Shown here: piece by piece, positions 1 to 8,241 of the stretch
How the letters are laid out: the number at the start of each line of letters is the position of its first letter
Position numbering within the stretch: position 1 is the stretch's first letter
Source of the DNA: Christiangramia fulva
GTDB lineage: Bacteria > Bacteroidota > Bacteroidia > Flavobacteriales > Flavobacteriaceae
Length of the DNA: 64,000 nt
Assembly: GCF_003024155.1 (NCBI RefSeq)
Contig: NZ_CP028136.1
Coordinates: forward strand, 2,666,001-2,730,000
Reading direction: 5' to 3'
Program-made: the position numbers and the translations under genes
Notes under the pieces: generated by a model
What the model was told of the DNA's origin: nothing
Seen by the model: the letters and a program-made list of their open reading frames with translations, nothing else
The model's database searches: none

Positions 1-564
1 ATCAAGAATGTCGCTTCCTGTGTGCATATGGATGCCGTTGATCCGCATACCTGTATTTTCAACTATTCTGAGCAAATGTGGCATCTGGTGAATGCTAATT
101 CCAAATTTTGAATCGATATGGCCAACAGATATTTTAGAATTACCTCCCGCCATCACATGCGGATTAATTCGGATACATACCGGAACTTTTGGATGCCTGC
201 TCCCAAATTGTTCAAGAATAGACAAATTATCAATATTGATCTGGGCTCCCAGGTGCATCACCTCTTCGATCTCTTCAAGGGAAACTCCGTTGGGTGTATA
301 AATGATCTTTGACGGATCTACGCCTGCTTCCAGTCCTAATTTCACTTCCTGCACCGAAACGGTATCTAATCCGCAGCCCAGTGAATTTAAGAGTTTCAGA
401 ATAGAAATATTCGAAAGCGCCTTTACCGCATAATGAATTCTTAGTTCGTTTACTTTAAAAGCGCTGGTAAGTCTGTTATACTGACTAATGATTTTTTCAG
501 CGTCGTAAACATATACCGGACTCCCAAATTCTTCTGCAACGGAAAGCAGCTCCTTATTTGTCAT
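1..564 (-). CDS. lysA: Diaminopimelate decarboxylase, N-terminal 188 residues (cut by window edge)
   Basis: This is the last enzyme of lysine synthesis: PLP-dependent decarboxylation of meso-diaminopimelate in the cytoplasm. The frame is open from the ATG to the window edge, so the C-terminal part of a protein normally near 400 residues is missing. The PLP-binding lysine lies in HYAVKA (about K48). The group-IV decarboxylase barrel continues through IRINPHV, DSKFGI (about 151-156) and HMHTGSDI (about 179-186). A Bacteroidota -7 element sits 19 bases before the ATG, so this gene probably starts its own transcript. The fold III PLP family also contains carboxynorspermidine decarboxylase, but the motif set fits LysA better. 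Confidence 0.93.
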   Translation of the reverse strand, partial: MTNKELLSVAEEFGSPVYVYDAEKIISQYNRLTSAFKVNELRIHYAVKALSNISILKLLNSLGCGLDTVSVQEVKLGLEAGVDPSKIIYTPNGVSLEEIEEVMHLGAQINIDNLSILEQFGSRHPKVPVCIRINPHVMAGGNSKISVGHIDSKFGISIHQMPHLLRIVENTGMRINGIHMHTGSDILD

Positions 565-582
565 TTTATTCAGATTTTGCGG

Positions 583-614
583 CAAAAATACATGAGTTAT
601 GCAATGTCAGGCAA
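583..614 (-). promoter_or_regulatory. Probable lysA promoter
   Basis: On the minus strand TATTTTTG occupies 590 down to 583 and matches the Bacteroidota -7 consensus TAnnTTTG. A TTG at 614-612 lies 21 bases upstream, acceptable as the -33 box. The lysA ATG follows 18 bases after the -7 element. Confidence 0.6.
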
Positions 615-663
615 GGCATATCTCAAATATAACCGATTTATTTTTTTTGTAATATCTGAAAAT

Positions 664-1845
664 TTAAGAACTGCTGCTAATTTCCATATTTTCAGAAGTT
701 TTCTTTTTCCGAAGATAAATAATGCCAAAACCAATAAGAATTCCTATTGCAGCCATAGCCGCCCCCACATATTGGGCGGAAACGATCCCATACCCGAAGG
801 CGATGGGCAGTCCGGCCAGGTAAGCCCCGCTGGCATTCCCCATATTAAAGGCACTTTGGTTTAGCGAAGATCCCAGCATTTCTGACCCTTTGGCGGTATT
901 GATCACCGCCATTTGTATGGGAGTTGCGACACATAAAGCGATTACCGGTAACAAAAATGTCATTACAAGCACACCAATTTTGTCGTAAGCCAAAAAGGTA
1001 TTCGAAAGAAGGCCGATTACCATCAGGCTCAAAGCGATCAGAACCGCGTTTAAAGGCTTGAAAATTTCGGCGAGTTTGGCTCCCAGAAGATTTCCGACAA
1101 CCATTCCAAGTCCGGCCAGGATCATCGCATAGCTAACGATACTTTCAGGGTGACCGGCAACATCGGTGATCAAAGGCGCGATATAACTGTACCAGGCAAA
1201 AAATCCGCCGGTGCCAATAGTGGTGAGCAGGATCATCATCCATAGTTCAGGTCGTTTAAGAGCTTTTACATCAGCACGAAACCCGTTTCCGGTAGCTTTT
1301 GGCAATTCAGGCATCCAGAGTTTTATACTTGTAACAGCGAATACTCCAACCACTCCCACGGCCATAAAAGAAACACTCCAGTCAAAATTCTGTCCCAGCC
1401 AGGTGCCCAGGGGAACTCCTAAAACATTTGCGACGGTAAGTCCGGTGAACATCATGGCTATCGCCTGCGCATCTTTACCCGGTTTTGCCAGTTTTCCGGC
1501 AACTACGGCACCAATTCCGAAGAAAGCTCCATGGGGAAGGCCTGAGAGAAATCTTGAAATGAGCAGCAGGTAATACGAATTGGCAAAAGCCGAAAGTGAA
1601 TTAAAAACGGTGAACCACAGCATTAATCCCAGCAAAACCTTATGAGCCTCCCATTTACTTGCCACAGCAGTCAAAATTGGGGCGCCAACGACCACACCAA
1701 GAGCATAAGCCGAAATAAAATGCCCCGCGGTGGGAATACTTATATTAAAAGCGCTTGCAACCTCCGGTAAAATCCCCATGATCACAAACTCTGTCATTCC
1801 TATTCCAAATCCTCCTATTGCCAGGGCTAAAATTGCCTTTTTCAT
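664..1845 (-). CDS. MFS transporter, AraJ/YdhP-like (DHA1 drug or sugar efflux type)
   Basis: This is an inner-membrane proton-coupled exporter of the major facilitator superfamily; the substrate cannot be read from sequence. The 393 residues show about twelve hydrophobic segments and the usual DHA1 length. GMTEFVIMGILPEVA at 16-30 and RFLSGLPHGAFFGIGAVVAG at about 98-117 are characteristic of the AraJ/YdhP/PbuE branch. A short basic tail (RKKK) ends the protein on the cytoplasmic side. It stands alone between lysA and divergently transcribed sucC. Family members export arabinose analogues, purines or drugs, so a specific name would be a guess. Confidence 0.85.
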   Translation of the reverse strand: MKKAILALAIGGFGIGMTEFVIMGILPEVASAFNISIPTAGHFISAYALGVVVGAPILTAVASKWEAHKVLLGLMLWFTVFNSLSAFANSYYLLLISRFLSGLPHGAFFGIGAVVAGKLAKPGKDAQAIAMMFTGLTVANVLGVPLGTWLGQNFDWSVSFMAVGVVGVFAVTSIKLWMPELPKATGNGFRADVKALKRPELWMMILLTTIGTGGFFAWYSYIAPLITDVAGHPESIVSYAMILAGLGMVVGNLLGAKLAEIFKPLNAVLIALSLMVIGLLSNTFLAYDKIGVLVMTFLLPVIALCVATPIQMAVINTAKGSEMLGSSLNQSAFNMGNASGAYLAGLPIAFGYGIVSAQYVGAAMAAIGILIGFGIIYLRKKKTSENMEISSSS

Positions 1846-2023
1846 ATTCTTCTGTTAAGTGCTAAATTTACAAGAGATTAGGTTTTAATTGCAGTAATTC
1901 TTCGGTTTTCTACGATAACCTTTTCGTTGCCATCGCCTTCCTATAAAAGAAAAAACCCAGCTAAATAAGCCTTTTTCAGCGTTAAGATGCTCAAAAATAT
2001 TAGTACAGTCGTATTGTATTTGT

Positions 2024-2031
2024 TACTTTTG
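2024..2031 (+). promoter_or_regulatory. -7 promoter element of sucC
   Basis: TACTTTTG matches TAnnTTTG and lies 33 bases upstream of the conserved sucC start at 2065. No convincing -33 TTG is visible at the right distance. Its position inside the upstream in-frame extension argues that the extension is 5' leader, not protein. Confidence 0.6.
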
Positions 2032-2064
2032 CTCTTCGTAAATAATACAGTAGAATACCTGATT

Positions 2065-3258
2065 ATGAATATACACGAATATCAAGGAAAAGAAATTTTA
2101 AGCAGTTTCGGCGTACGCGTTCAGCGCGGTACCGTAGCTCGTAATGCAAAGGAAGCTGTAGAGGCTGCCAAAGAACTAACCGAGAAAACCGGAACCGGCT
2201 GGCATGTGATCAAAGCACAGGTGCATGCGGGAGGCCGTGGTAAAGGCGGAGGTGTAAAACTTGCCAAAAATTTAAAGGAGGTTGAAGAGATCGCCGGTAA
2301 TATTATCGGGATGAATCTTGTAACTCCGCAAACTTCTGCTGAAGGTAAAAAGGTTCATCAGGTATTGGTTGCCGAGGATGTTTATTATCCCGGTGACAGC
2401 GAGCCTGAAGAATATTATATGTCAGTACTGCTCAACCGTGCGACCGGCCGAAATATGGTGATGTATTCTACCGAAGGAGGGATGGATATCGAAACTGTTG
2501 CCGAGGAGACTCCAGATTTGATATTTACTGAAGAAATTGATCCGGCTACAGGATTGCTTCCTTTCCAGGCGCGTCGTATCGCTTTTAATCTTGGATTAAG
2601 CGGCACTGCCTTTAAAGAAATGACAAAATTCGTGATGGCCCTTTACACCGCTTTTGAAAAATCTGATTCTTCACTTTTCGAGATCAACCCGGTTTTGAAG
2701 ACCAGCGATGATAAGATCCTGGCTGTTGATGCTAAAGTAACTTTAGATGATAACGCGCTTTTCCGCCATAAAGATTATGCCGAGATGCGTGATATTCGTG
2801 AAGAAAACCCTACCGAAGTAGAAGCAAAAGAAGTAGGCCTTAATTATGTAGATCTTGACGGAAATGTTGGATGTATGGTTAACGGTGCCGGACTTGCAAT
2901 GGCGACCATGGACCTTATCAAAATGGCTGGCGGGGAACCTGCTAACTTCCTTGACGTTGGTGGTACTGCCGATGCTAAAAGGGTCGAAGAGGCTTTCCGA
3001 TTGATTTTAAAAGACGATAATGTTGAAGCTATTCTTGTGAATATCTTTGGAGGTATTGTTCGTTGCGACCGTGTAGCCCAGGGAATTGTAGATGCCTATA
3101 AGAACATGGGTGACGCGATTAATGTGCCGATTATTGTAAGACTTCAGGGAACCAATGCCGAGCAGGCCAAAGAATTGATAGATAGTAGCGGACTTAAAGT
3201 CTACAGTGCTGTAGAATTTAAAGAAGCTGCCGATAAAGTACAGGAAGTACTTTCATAA
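2065..3258 (+). CDS. sucC: Succinyl-CoA synthetase (ADP-forming) beta subunit
   Basis: SucC carries the nucleotide-binding ATP-grasp part of succinate-CoA ligase, which converts succinyl-CoA to succinate in the TCA cycle. The protein has 397 residues, near the usual 388. It opens with the canonical MNIHEYQGKE. The ATP-grasp lysine/glycine segment GGRGKGGGVK is at about 56-65, and VNIFGGIVRCD near residue 320 is the beta-subunit signature that meets the alpha subunit's phosphohistidine loop. An in-frame ATG 26 codons earlier (1987) would add a hydrophobic leader absent from the family and would span the promoter, so 2065 was chosen. sucD is not adjacent; a terminator follows at once, so the alpha subunit must be encoded elsewhere. 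Confidence 0.96.
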   Translation: MNIHEYQGKEILSSFGVRVQRGTVARNAKEAVEAAKELTEKTGTGWHVIKAQVHAGGRGKGGGVKLAKNLKEVEEIAGNIIGMNLVTPQTSAEGKKVHQVLVAEDVYYPGDSEPEEYYMSVLLNRATGRNMVMYSTEGGMDIETVAEETPDLIFTEEIDPATGLLPFQARRIAFNLGLSGTAFKEMTKFVMALYTAFEKSDSSLFEINPVLKTSDDKILAVDAKVTLDDNALFRHKDYAEMRDIREENPTEVEAKEVGLNYVDLDGNVGCMVNGAGLAMATMDLIKMAGGEPANFLDVGGTADAKRVEEAFRLILKDDNVEAILVNIFGGIVRCDRVAQGIVDAYKNMGDAINVPIIVRLQGTNAEQAKELIDSSGLKVYSAVEFKEAADKVQEVLS

Positions 3259-3285
3259 TAACTTTCTCAAACAATAGAAAAACGG

Positions 3286-3313
3286 GAGCCGCAGCGATGC
3301 GGCTCTCTTTTTT
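3286..3313 (+). terminator. Rho-independent terminator after sucC
   Basis: Perfect 8-bp stem GAGCCGCA/TGCGGCTC with a four-base GCGA loop, followed by a T-rich run. Confidence 0.88.
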
Positions 3314-3403
3314 ATGCTATTAAATTTTTCTTAAAAAATAAATTTACTGTAACAAACAGATTGGATTAAGGGTCTTTATTATGAACCTTAAAACAATCAA
3401 AAA

Positions 3404-3724
3404 ATGAAAAAGTTACAGTTAGTTTTCATCACACTGGCTCTTATCACAACAAGTATTTGTAGTGCCAGCACAAAACCTTCTTCTGATTTTGTTTCGGAAG
3501 TAAAAACTTACCTGCAGGATCTTCCCCTGGAAATTAAACATGATGTTTCAATAAAAGTAAGCTTCAGTTTGAATGAGAAAAACGAGATGGTTGTTCATTC
3601 GGTTAAAGCACCAAATGTTTTTCTTAGAAAGCTTATTACAAAGCGTCTGGACCATGTAAAGATGAACGCCAGTCTTGATTCTTCTTTTGAGGAATACACA
3701 CTTCCTGTTAGGATCACTCCCTAA
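3404..3724 (+). CDS. Small secreted protein of unknown function
   Basis: I do not recognise a family with certainty. The 106 residues start with a clear Sec signal peptide (MKKLQLVFIT and a hydrophobic core, probable cut near SICSA at 17-21), leaving about 85 residues in the periplasm or outside. The mature part reads like an alternating beta/alpha/beta unit: IKVSFSLNEKNEMVVHSV (about 50-67), a basic helix, then YTLPVRI near the end. That order resembles the C-terminal fold of TonB-like energy transducers, which is a structural guess only. The gene is flanked by terminators on both sides and appears monocistronic. Confidence 0.65.
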   Translation: MKKLQLVFITLALITTSICSASTKPSSDFVSEVKTYLQDLPLEIKHDVSIKVSFSLNEKNEMVVHSVKAPNVFLRKLITKRLDHVKMNASLDSSFEEYTLPVRITP

Positions 3725-3740
3725 AAGATCATTAAAAATC

Positions 3741-3773
3741 AAAAAAGCCCGGTTCATCAGCCGGGCTTTTTTT
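3741..3773. terminator. Bidirectional terminator
   Basis: GCCCGG (3747-3752) and CCGGGC (3761-3766) form a stem flanked by an A run on the left and a T run on the right. It can serve both the plus-strand small secreted gene and the converging minus-strand lipoprotein gene. Confidence 0.85.
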
Positions 3774-3792
3774 ATTGCTTTTAAAATTGTTT

Positions 3793-4620
3793 CTATTCTT
3801 TCGTTTTTTCAGAATCGGTATCAGGATACCAATCCATCAATTCAACTTCTATATTTTTATCGCCTTCATTTACAAGTTCCTTGAATTTCTCAATATTTGC
3901 AAAACCATCTTTTCCGCGGTAATGATAAGGAATTACTTTTTTAGGTTTGAAGGCAAGTACTCCTTCCGCAGCCTGTTTAACCGGCATGGTGTAAGGCAGG
4001 TTCATTGAAACAAGGGCCACATCAATATTTTCTAAATTTCTCATTTCCGGAGTATCTTCTGTATCTCCTGAAATGTAAAGGCGTTTACCATTTTTTTCAA
4101 GTACGTATCCGTTTCCCCTTCCTTTGGGATGAAACGCATCCTTACTTTCAGGAAGGTTGTACATAGGAACTGCCTTTATCTTAAAGTCCATAATTTCTTT
4201 GGTATCACCATTATTCATCACTATAAGATTAGTCTGTAGTTCTTCGGGTAATTTTTCTTTTACTGCCTGAGGGACTATTATTTTAGTGTCGCCCAGATTC
4301 AAAGCCTTGAGGGTTTCGGCATCCATGTGGTCCGGGTGGATATCGGTAATTAGGACAAAGTCAGGCTTTTTCTGGTCGCTAAAGGCTTCTGCACCCCCAA
4401 CCGGATCGGTATAGAATACGGTATCTCCCCAGTCAAAAACTCCAGTGGCATGAGAAATAGGAGTGATCTCAATTTCGGTAGAATCCTGCGGCATTTCCTG
4501 AACAGAGGCATTTTCGGCTACATCGTTTGCCTGATCTTCCTCTACCATTTTTTCACTTTCATTGTTTTTGCACCCGATAAGCAAAATAATCGTTACAAAA
4601 AGGCTTATTATAGATTTCAT
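3793..4620 (-). CDS. Metallo-beta-lactamase-fold lipoprotein (UlaG/UPF0173-like)
   Basis: Predicted lipoprotein: short hydrophobic signal followed by lipobox LLIGC with the cysteine at 17, then a disordered acidic linker to about residue 50. The rest is a metal-dependent hydrolase of the UlaG-like group. Metal-site residues appear in ITDIHPDHMD (91-100), a histidine in AFHPKGRGNG (about 164), YISGDTED (182-189) and PYHYRG (about 231-236). The first histidine of the family HxHxDH motif is aspartate here. The substrate is unknown; relatives act on phosphodiesters or lactones. It converges with the small secreted gene and is probably transcribed alone. Confidence 0.85.
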   Translation of the reverse strand: MKSIISLFVTIILLIGCKNNESEKMVEEDQANDVAENASVQEMPQDSTEIEITPISHATGVFDWGDTVFYTDPVGGAEAFSDQKKPDFVLITDIHPDHMDAETLKALNLGDTKIIVPQAVKEKLPEELQTNLIVMNNGDTKEIMDFKIKAVPMYNLPESKDAFHPKGRGNGYVLEKNGKRLYISGDTEDTPEMRNLENIDVALVSMNLPYTMPVKQAAEGVLAFKPKKVIPYHYRGKDGFANIEKFKELVNEGDKNIEVELMDWYPDTDSEKTKE

Positions 4621-4683
4621 AATTTTAATTTTACCCCAAAATTATAAAAGGCCTAAGTCTCTGGCTATCTAATTAGTAAAGAT

Positions 4684-5142
4684 TTAAGAAAGGTTCAATC
4701 TCAGTTTTATATCGCCGCGGGAATATGGATTATTCTCTCCAATTGGAATTTCTTCAAATCTGTATTTTCGGTAAAGGTGAATGGCGTTTTCCAGTTTTCG
4801 ATTTGAATAAATAACGAGGCTTTTCCAGCCTTTATCCTGAGCAAACTTCAGTGTATGCTGAAGCAGCTTTTGTCCGATTTTCTTTCCACGGAATCCAGGT
4901 TTGACAGCCATTTTCGTTAGTTCAAAGGTGTCTTCTTCCATTTTCATCAATGCAACGCAACCGATTATTTCTTCATTTTCGCGTACAAAAAAGATCATTC
5001 CTCCTGGATCAATAATATATTTCTGAGGCTTTCCAAGAACTTCTTCATCATGAGGTTCCACCCAAAAAAACTCTTCCAGCCACTGAAAATTCAGATTTTT
5101 GAAATCTTCGACATATTCCGGTTTCCATGAAATTATTTCCAT
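4684..5142 (-). CDS. GNAT family N-acetyltransferase
   Basis: Cytoplasmic acetyl-CoA-dependent acetyltransferase of 152 residues, a typical single-domain length. The acetyl-CoA pyrophosphate loop, motif A, reads RGKKIGQKLL at 85-94 after the beta-4 strand FELTKMAVKP. Motif B is LENAIHLYRKYRFEEI near 117-132. The C-terminal NPYSRGDIKL resembles a subgroup frequent in Flavobacteriia. The acceptor cannot be predicted. A TAnnTTTG element lies just upstream, and no operon partner is evident. Confidence 0.88.
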   Translation of the reverse strand: MEIISWKPEYVEDFKNLNFQWLEEFFWVEPHDEEVLGKPQKYIIDPGGMIFFVRENEEIIGCVALMKMEEDTFELTKMAVKPGFRGKKIGQKLLQHTLKFAQDKGWKSLVIYSNRKLENAIHLYRKYRFEEIPIGENNPYSRGDIKLRLNLS

Positions 5143-5161
5143 ACAAAATGTTTGAAGGGCG

Positions 5162-5169
5162 CAAAATTA
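5162..5169 (-). promoter_or_regulatory. -7 promoter element of the GNAT gene
   Basis: Minus-strand TAATTTTG fits TAnnTTTG and ends 19 bases before the ATG at 5142. No clear -33 box was found. Confidence 0.5.
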
Positions 5170-5247
5170 GCAAGATTGGTTTAAAAGCAGAAGAATCAGA
5201 TTTAAAAATTCATTTATCTTTATGATCATTCTTTAAAATCCAGGTTC

Positions 5248-6870
5248 ATGAAAAACCAAATTTTCTTCAGATTTTATTATTTACTCATTCTTTTTTCAAT
5301 ATTCTCATGTAGAACCGGTCCGGATCCTGAACAGGAACTTGAAATGGTTGACCAGGAAGTTGAAGTGCTTCCGCCTGGTGAGCTTTACGGCGATCTTTTC
5401 TATGATGCACAAAACAAACAGATTTTCCCGGATAGTAAGACCTTCGTAGATGTGGTGCCCGAATATAATGTGGGACTCATTCGCCAGCGCTATAGAATGC
5501 TTGATGATACCAGCAAAGCTGCGATCTCCGAATTTATTGAGCAGCATTTTACGGTCCCCGGGCATGATGAAAATACCTATAAAACCGATTCATCTTCGAT
5601 TGGTGAACATATCACTAAACTATGGGAGGTTTTGAAAAGACCGGCCGATGAACAAAAATCGGGTACTCTCATTCCCCTTCCAAATCCTTATATAGTTCCC
5701 GGTGGACGTTTTCGTGAAATCTATTATTGGGACAGTTATTTTACCATGTTAGGCCTGCAGCAGGACGGTGAAATAAAAACCATTCAAAATATGGTTGATA
5801 ATTTTGCTTATCTCATCAATGAGTACGGCTATATTCCTAACGGAAACCGAACTTATTACCTGGGTCGTTCCCAGCCTCCATTTTTCGCCATGATGGTAAA
5901 AGTTCTGGCAGAATCAAAAGGCGAGAAAGTGCTGACAAAATATTTACCCGAACTAGAGAAGGAATATAAATTCTGGATGGATGGCCTGGATAGACTCGAA
6001 AACGAAAAAGCCTACCGCCGGGTTGTAAAAATGAAAGACGGTGAAATTCTGAATCGCTATTGGGACGATAATGCCACGCCTCGGCCTGAAAGTTATCGCG
6101 AAGATATCAATACGGCCGAAGCAGCAGTAAAAAAGAATCCGGAACTAAGCAAAGAAGAGGTTTTTCGAAATCTTCGCGCCGCTGCTGAATCGGGCTGGGA
6201 TTTTTCAAGTAGGTGGCTCGATAAAAATGAGAAGGGAGAATATGATCTTTCTACCATTCATACCACCAATATTGTCCCCGTAGATCTTAATTCCCTGCTT
6301 TACAACTTGGAAACCACCATTTCAAAAGCTGCTTCCCTGGCTGGAGATAAAGAAAAAGCAGATGAATTTTCTAAAAAAGCCGGTGCTCGTAAGGCCGCTA
6401 TTCAAAAATATTTATGGAATGTGAAGGAAGGTTTTTATATGGATTATAATTTCAAAAAACAGCAGTTAACCGGTATCTATTCCCTTGCAGCTGCTTATCC
6501 CTTATTTTTTGAAATTCCCACTAAAGAACAGGCACAAAAGGTAGCCTCGGTGATCAGGGAAAAATTACTGGCTCCCGGTGGGGCGCTAACGACCAATAAC
6601 AATACCGGGGAGCAGTGGGATGCTCCTAATGGCTGGGCACCTTTGGAATGGATGACCATCAAAGGCCTTGAAAATTATGATCTTCCTTTGGCAAAAGAAA
6701 TAAAATCCCGTTGGCTGAAGCTTAATGAAGATGTATATAACCGCACCTATAAAATGACCGAAAAATACAATGTTGTTGATCTTTCCAAAGAAAGCGGTGG
6801 TGGTGAATATCCCACCCAGGACGGCTTTGGATGGAGCAATGGCGTTTATCAGAAACTTTCAAATGAATAA
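5248..6870 (+). CDS. treA: Alpha,alpha-trehalase (GH37), predicted lipoprotein
   Basis: Hydrolyses trehalose to two glucose molecules outside the cytoplasm. Lipobox FSIFSC puts the acylated cysteine at 21. Both GH37 signatures are intact: PGGRFREIYYWDSY at 151-164 and QWDAPNGWAP at 456-465. The candidate catalytic acid lies in SGWDFSSRW (D318), and the second catalytic region is GGGEYPTQDGFGWSNGV at 517-533. The length of 540 residues matches periplasmic TreA (about 565). The lipid anchor suggests retention on a membrane, common for flavobacterial glycosidases. A DUF1622 gene follows nine bases later and is probably co-transcribed. No SusC/SusD pair is nearby, so this is not a standard polysaccharide utilisation locus. 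Confidence 0.94.
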   Translation: MKNQIFFRFYYLLILFSIFSCRTGPDPEQELEMVDQEVEVLPPGELYGDLFYDAQNKQIFPDSKTFVDVVPEYNVGLIRQRYRMLDDTSKAAISEFIEQHFTVPGHDENTYKTDSSSIGEHITKLWEVLKRPADEQKSGTLIPLPNPYIVPGGRFREIYYWDSYFTMLGLQQDGEIKTIQNMVDNFAYLINEYGYIPNGNRTYYLGRSQPPFFAMMVKVLAESKGEKVLTKYLPELEKEYKFWMDGLDRLENEKAYRRVVKMKDGEILNRYWDDNATPRPESYREDINTAEAAVKKNPELSKEEVFRNLRAAAESGWDFSSRWLDKNEKGEYDLSTIHTTNIVPVDLNSLLYNLETTISKAASLAGDKEKADEFSKKAGARKAAIQKYLWNVKEGFYMDYNFKKQQLTGIYSLAAAYPLFFEIPTKEQAQKVASVIREKLLAPGGALTTNNNTGEQWDAPNGWAPLEWMTIKGLENYDLPLAKEIKSRWLKLNEDVYNRTYKMTEKYNVVDLSKESGGGEYPTQDGFGWSNGVYQKLSNE

Positions 6871-6879
6871 ATTTTGAGA

Positions 6880-7242
6880 ATGGAAGAAGTACAGCTTTAC
6901 ATAGAATATACAGCGAAATTTATAGAAGTAGCCGGAATTGTGACCATTGTAGTGGGAACCTTTTTAGCGCTTTTTAAATATCTTTTTTCCATGCAGAATT
7001 CTGAAGGACGATCTTATAGGAAGTTAAGACAGGAATTAGGAAAAGCTATTCTTTTGGGCTTGGAAATACTTGTTGCCGGCGATATTATCGCGACTGTTGT
7101 GACAGAACCAACCATGGGAAGAGTTTTGGCTCTGGCAGTTATAGTTTTGATAAGGACTTTCTTAAGTTTATCTATTGAACTGGAAATAGAAGGAAGGTTT
7201 CCCTGGCAGCGGCAGCCGGGAGAAAAAAGAATGGAAAAATAA
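6880..7242 (+). CDS. DUF1622 family small membrane protein
   Basis: Integral membrane protein of 120 residues with three hydrophobic segments (about 14-36, 50-70 and 76-95). The signature stretch LGLEILVAGDIIATVVTEPT in the second segment identifies DUF1622, whose function is unknown. The start was set at the ATG at 6880; a TTG two codons upstream is possible but closer to the trehalase stop. Position suggests co-transcription with treA, but DUF1622 proteins occur in many unrelated contexts, so a link to trehalose is not supported. Confidence 0.8.
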   Translation: MEEVQLYIEYTAKFIEVAGIVTIVVGTFLALFKYLFSMQNSEGRSYRKLRQELGKAILLGLEILVAGDIIATVVTEPTMGRVLALAVIVLIRTFLSLSIELEIEGRFPWQRQPGEKRMEK

Positions 7243-7244
7243 TC

Positions 7245-8240
7245 CTAATTCTGAATAAAATCACTTATAAAATAGGCCAGGGCTTTCCCAACCTGGCCTT
7301 CATTTTTATCATCCGGCGCTGCTTCGCAAATATGAAAATATCTGCAGACCCCGGTTTTCTTACTTTTTCTGATAAAATCCCGTACCTGGTTTACGGTAAA
7401 TCCTACGGGAGACATGGCGCTGCTGGGAAAATCAGCAATGGAGTCACAATCGAGTTCAAGGCCCATATCGCTGCAGTTCATTTCTTTTAAAACTGTCTGA
7501 AATTTCCGGTGGGCTTCATCGGGAAACTCCAGTAAATCTTCCATAAATTGAAAACTGATATTTTCTGAAAGCTCCATCTCCTCGAAAATATATTCAGGAG
7601 TGTAATTTTTATGCAATCCGAAGATGTGGTATTTACATAAGAACTGTCCTTCTATGGCATAACTAAATCCATTACCGCTATGCCGGTGTTCTAACTGGCG
7701 AAGATCGGTGTGGGCATCGATATTCAGCACATCAATAGGTTTTTTAAGGGCTTTGGCCGTGCCTTTGATGTTCCCGTAAGCATTGTTATGGCCGCCGCCA
7801 ACTATTACCGGAATTTTACCTTTGGAAACTATCTTTTCAATGATTTCGGAAAGCGTTTCATCGATCTCTTTGACAATATCTCCATATTTGGCAAAATAGT
7901 TAGGATCCTGGGCATCGATATTCGCCGATTTTTGCATCCATTCTTCACACTTTAATTCTCCAAGAAGGATCATTTTTGAAGGATCGTTATACCGATTGAT
8001 CTGAATATTTACAAGCGCTTTCAAAGCCGCGTTCCAGGCTTTGGAAGCTCCGGATTTACCAGAGTTGGCGCGTATTCCAATATCTTCGGGAATTCCCAGT
8101 AAAACATATTGGGCAGAATGATTTTCCAGCTCATTAAGGTTCTTTATAAAAATGAGCTCTTCACCAAATTTCTTTTCGCCCTTCCTCGTTGAAATCAATT
8201 TTTCAATGTCTTTTTTCTGATAAATTTTCAGCCTTTCCAT
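7245..8240 (-). CDS. hutG: Formimidoylglutamase, arginase-family (histidine degradation)
   Basis: Manganese ureohydrolase-fold enzyme expected to hydrolyse N-formimidoyl-L-glutamate to glutamate and formamide, the last hut step. Metal-ligand motifs are present: GGGHN at 148-152, DAHTD at 175-179 and LDCDS at 263-267. The canonical arginase GGDHS and SxDxDxxDP motifs are changed in the way typical of the Bacteroidota HutG branch. The length of 331 residues fits. The gene begins one base after the hutI stop, so the two are one transcription unit with hutI first. Another ureohydrolase activity is possible in principle, but the hutI neighbour settles the likely role. hutH and hutU are not in the window. 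Confidence 0.88.
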   Translation of the reverse strand: MERLKIYQKKDIEKLISTRKGEKKFGEELIFIKNLNELENHSAQYVLLGIPEDIGIRANSGKSGASKAWNAALKALVNIQINRYNDPSKMILLGELKCEEWMQKSANIDAQDPNYFAKYGDIVKEIDETLSEIIEKIVSKGKIPVIVGGGHNNAYGNIKGTAKALKKPIDVLNIDAHTDLRQLEHRHSGNGFSYAIEGQFLCKYHIFGLHKNYTPEYIFEEMELSENISFQFMEDLLEFPDEAHRKFQTVLKEMNCSDMGLELDCDSIADFPSSAMSPVGFTVNQVRDFIRKSKKTGVCRYFHICEAAPDDKNEGQVGKALAYFISDFIQN

Positions 8241-8241
8241 A

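Noticed and set aside
7275..7298. Inverted repeat GGCCAGG/CCTGGCC near the hutG end as a terminator for treA-DUF1622
   Set aside because: It lies inside the hutG coding sequence, encodes ordinary residues and has only an interrupted T run; kept out as a feature.
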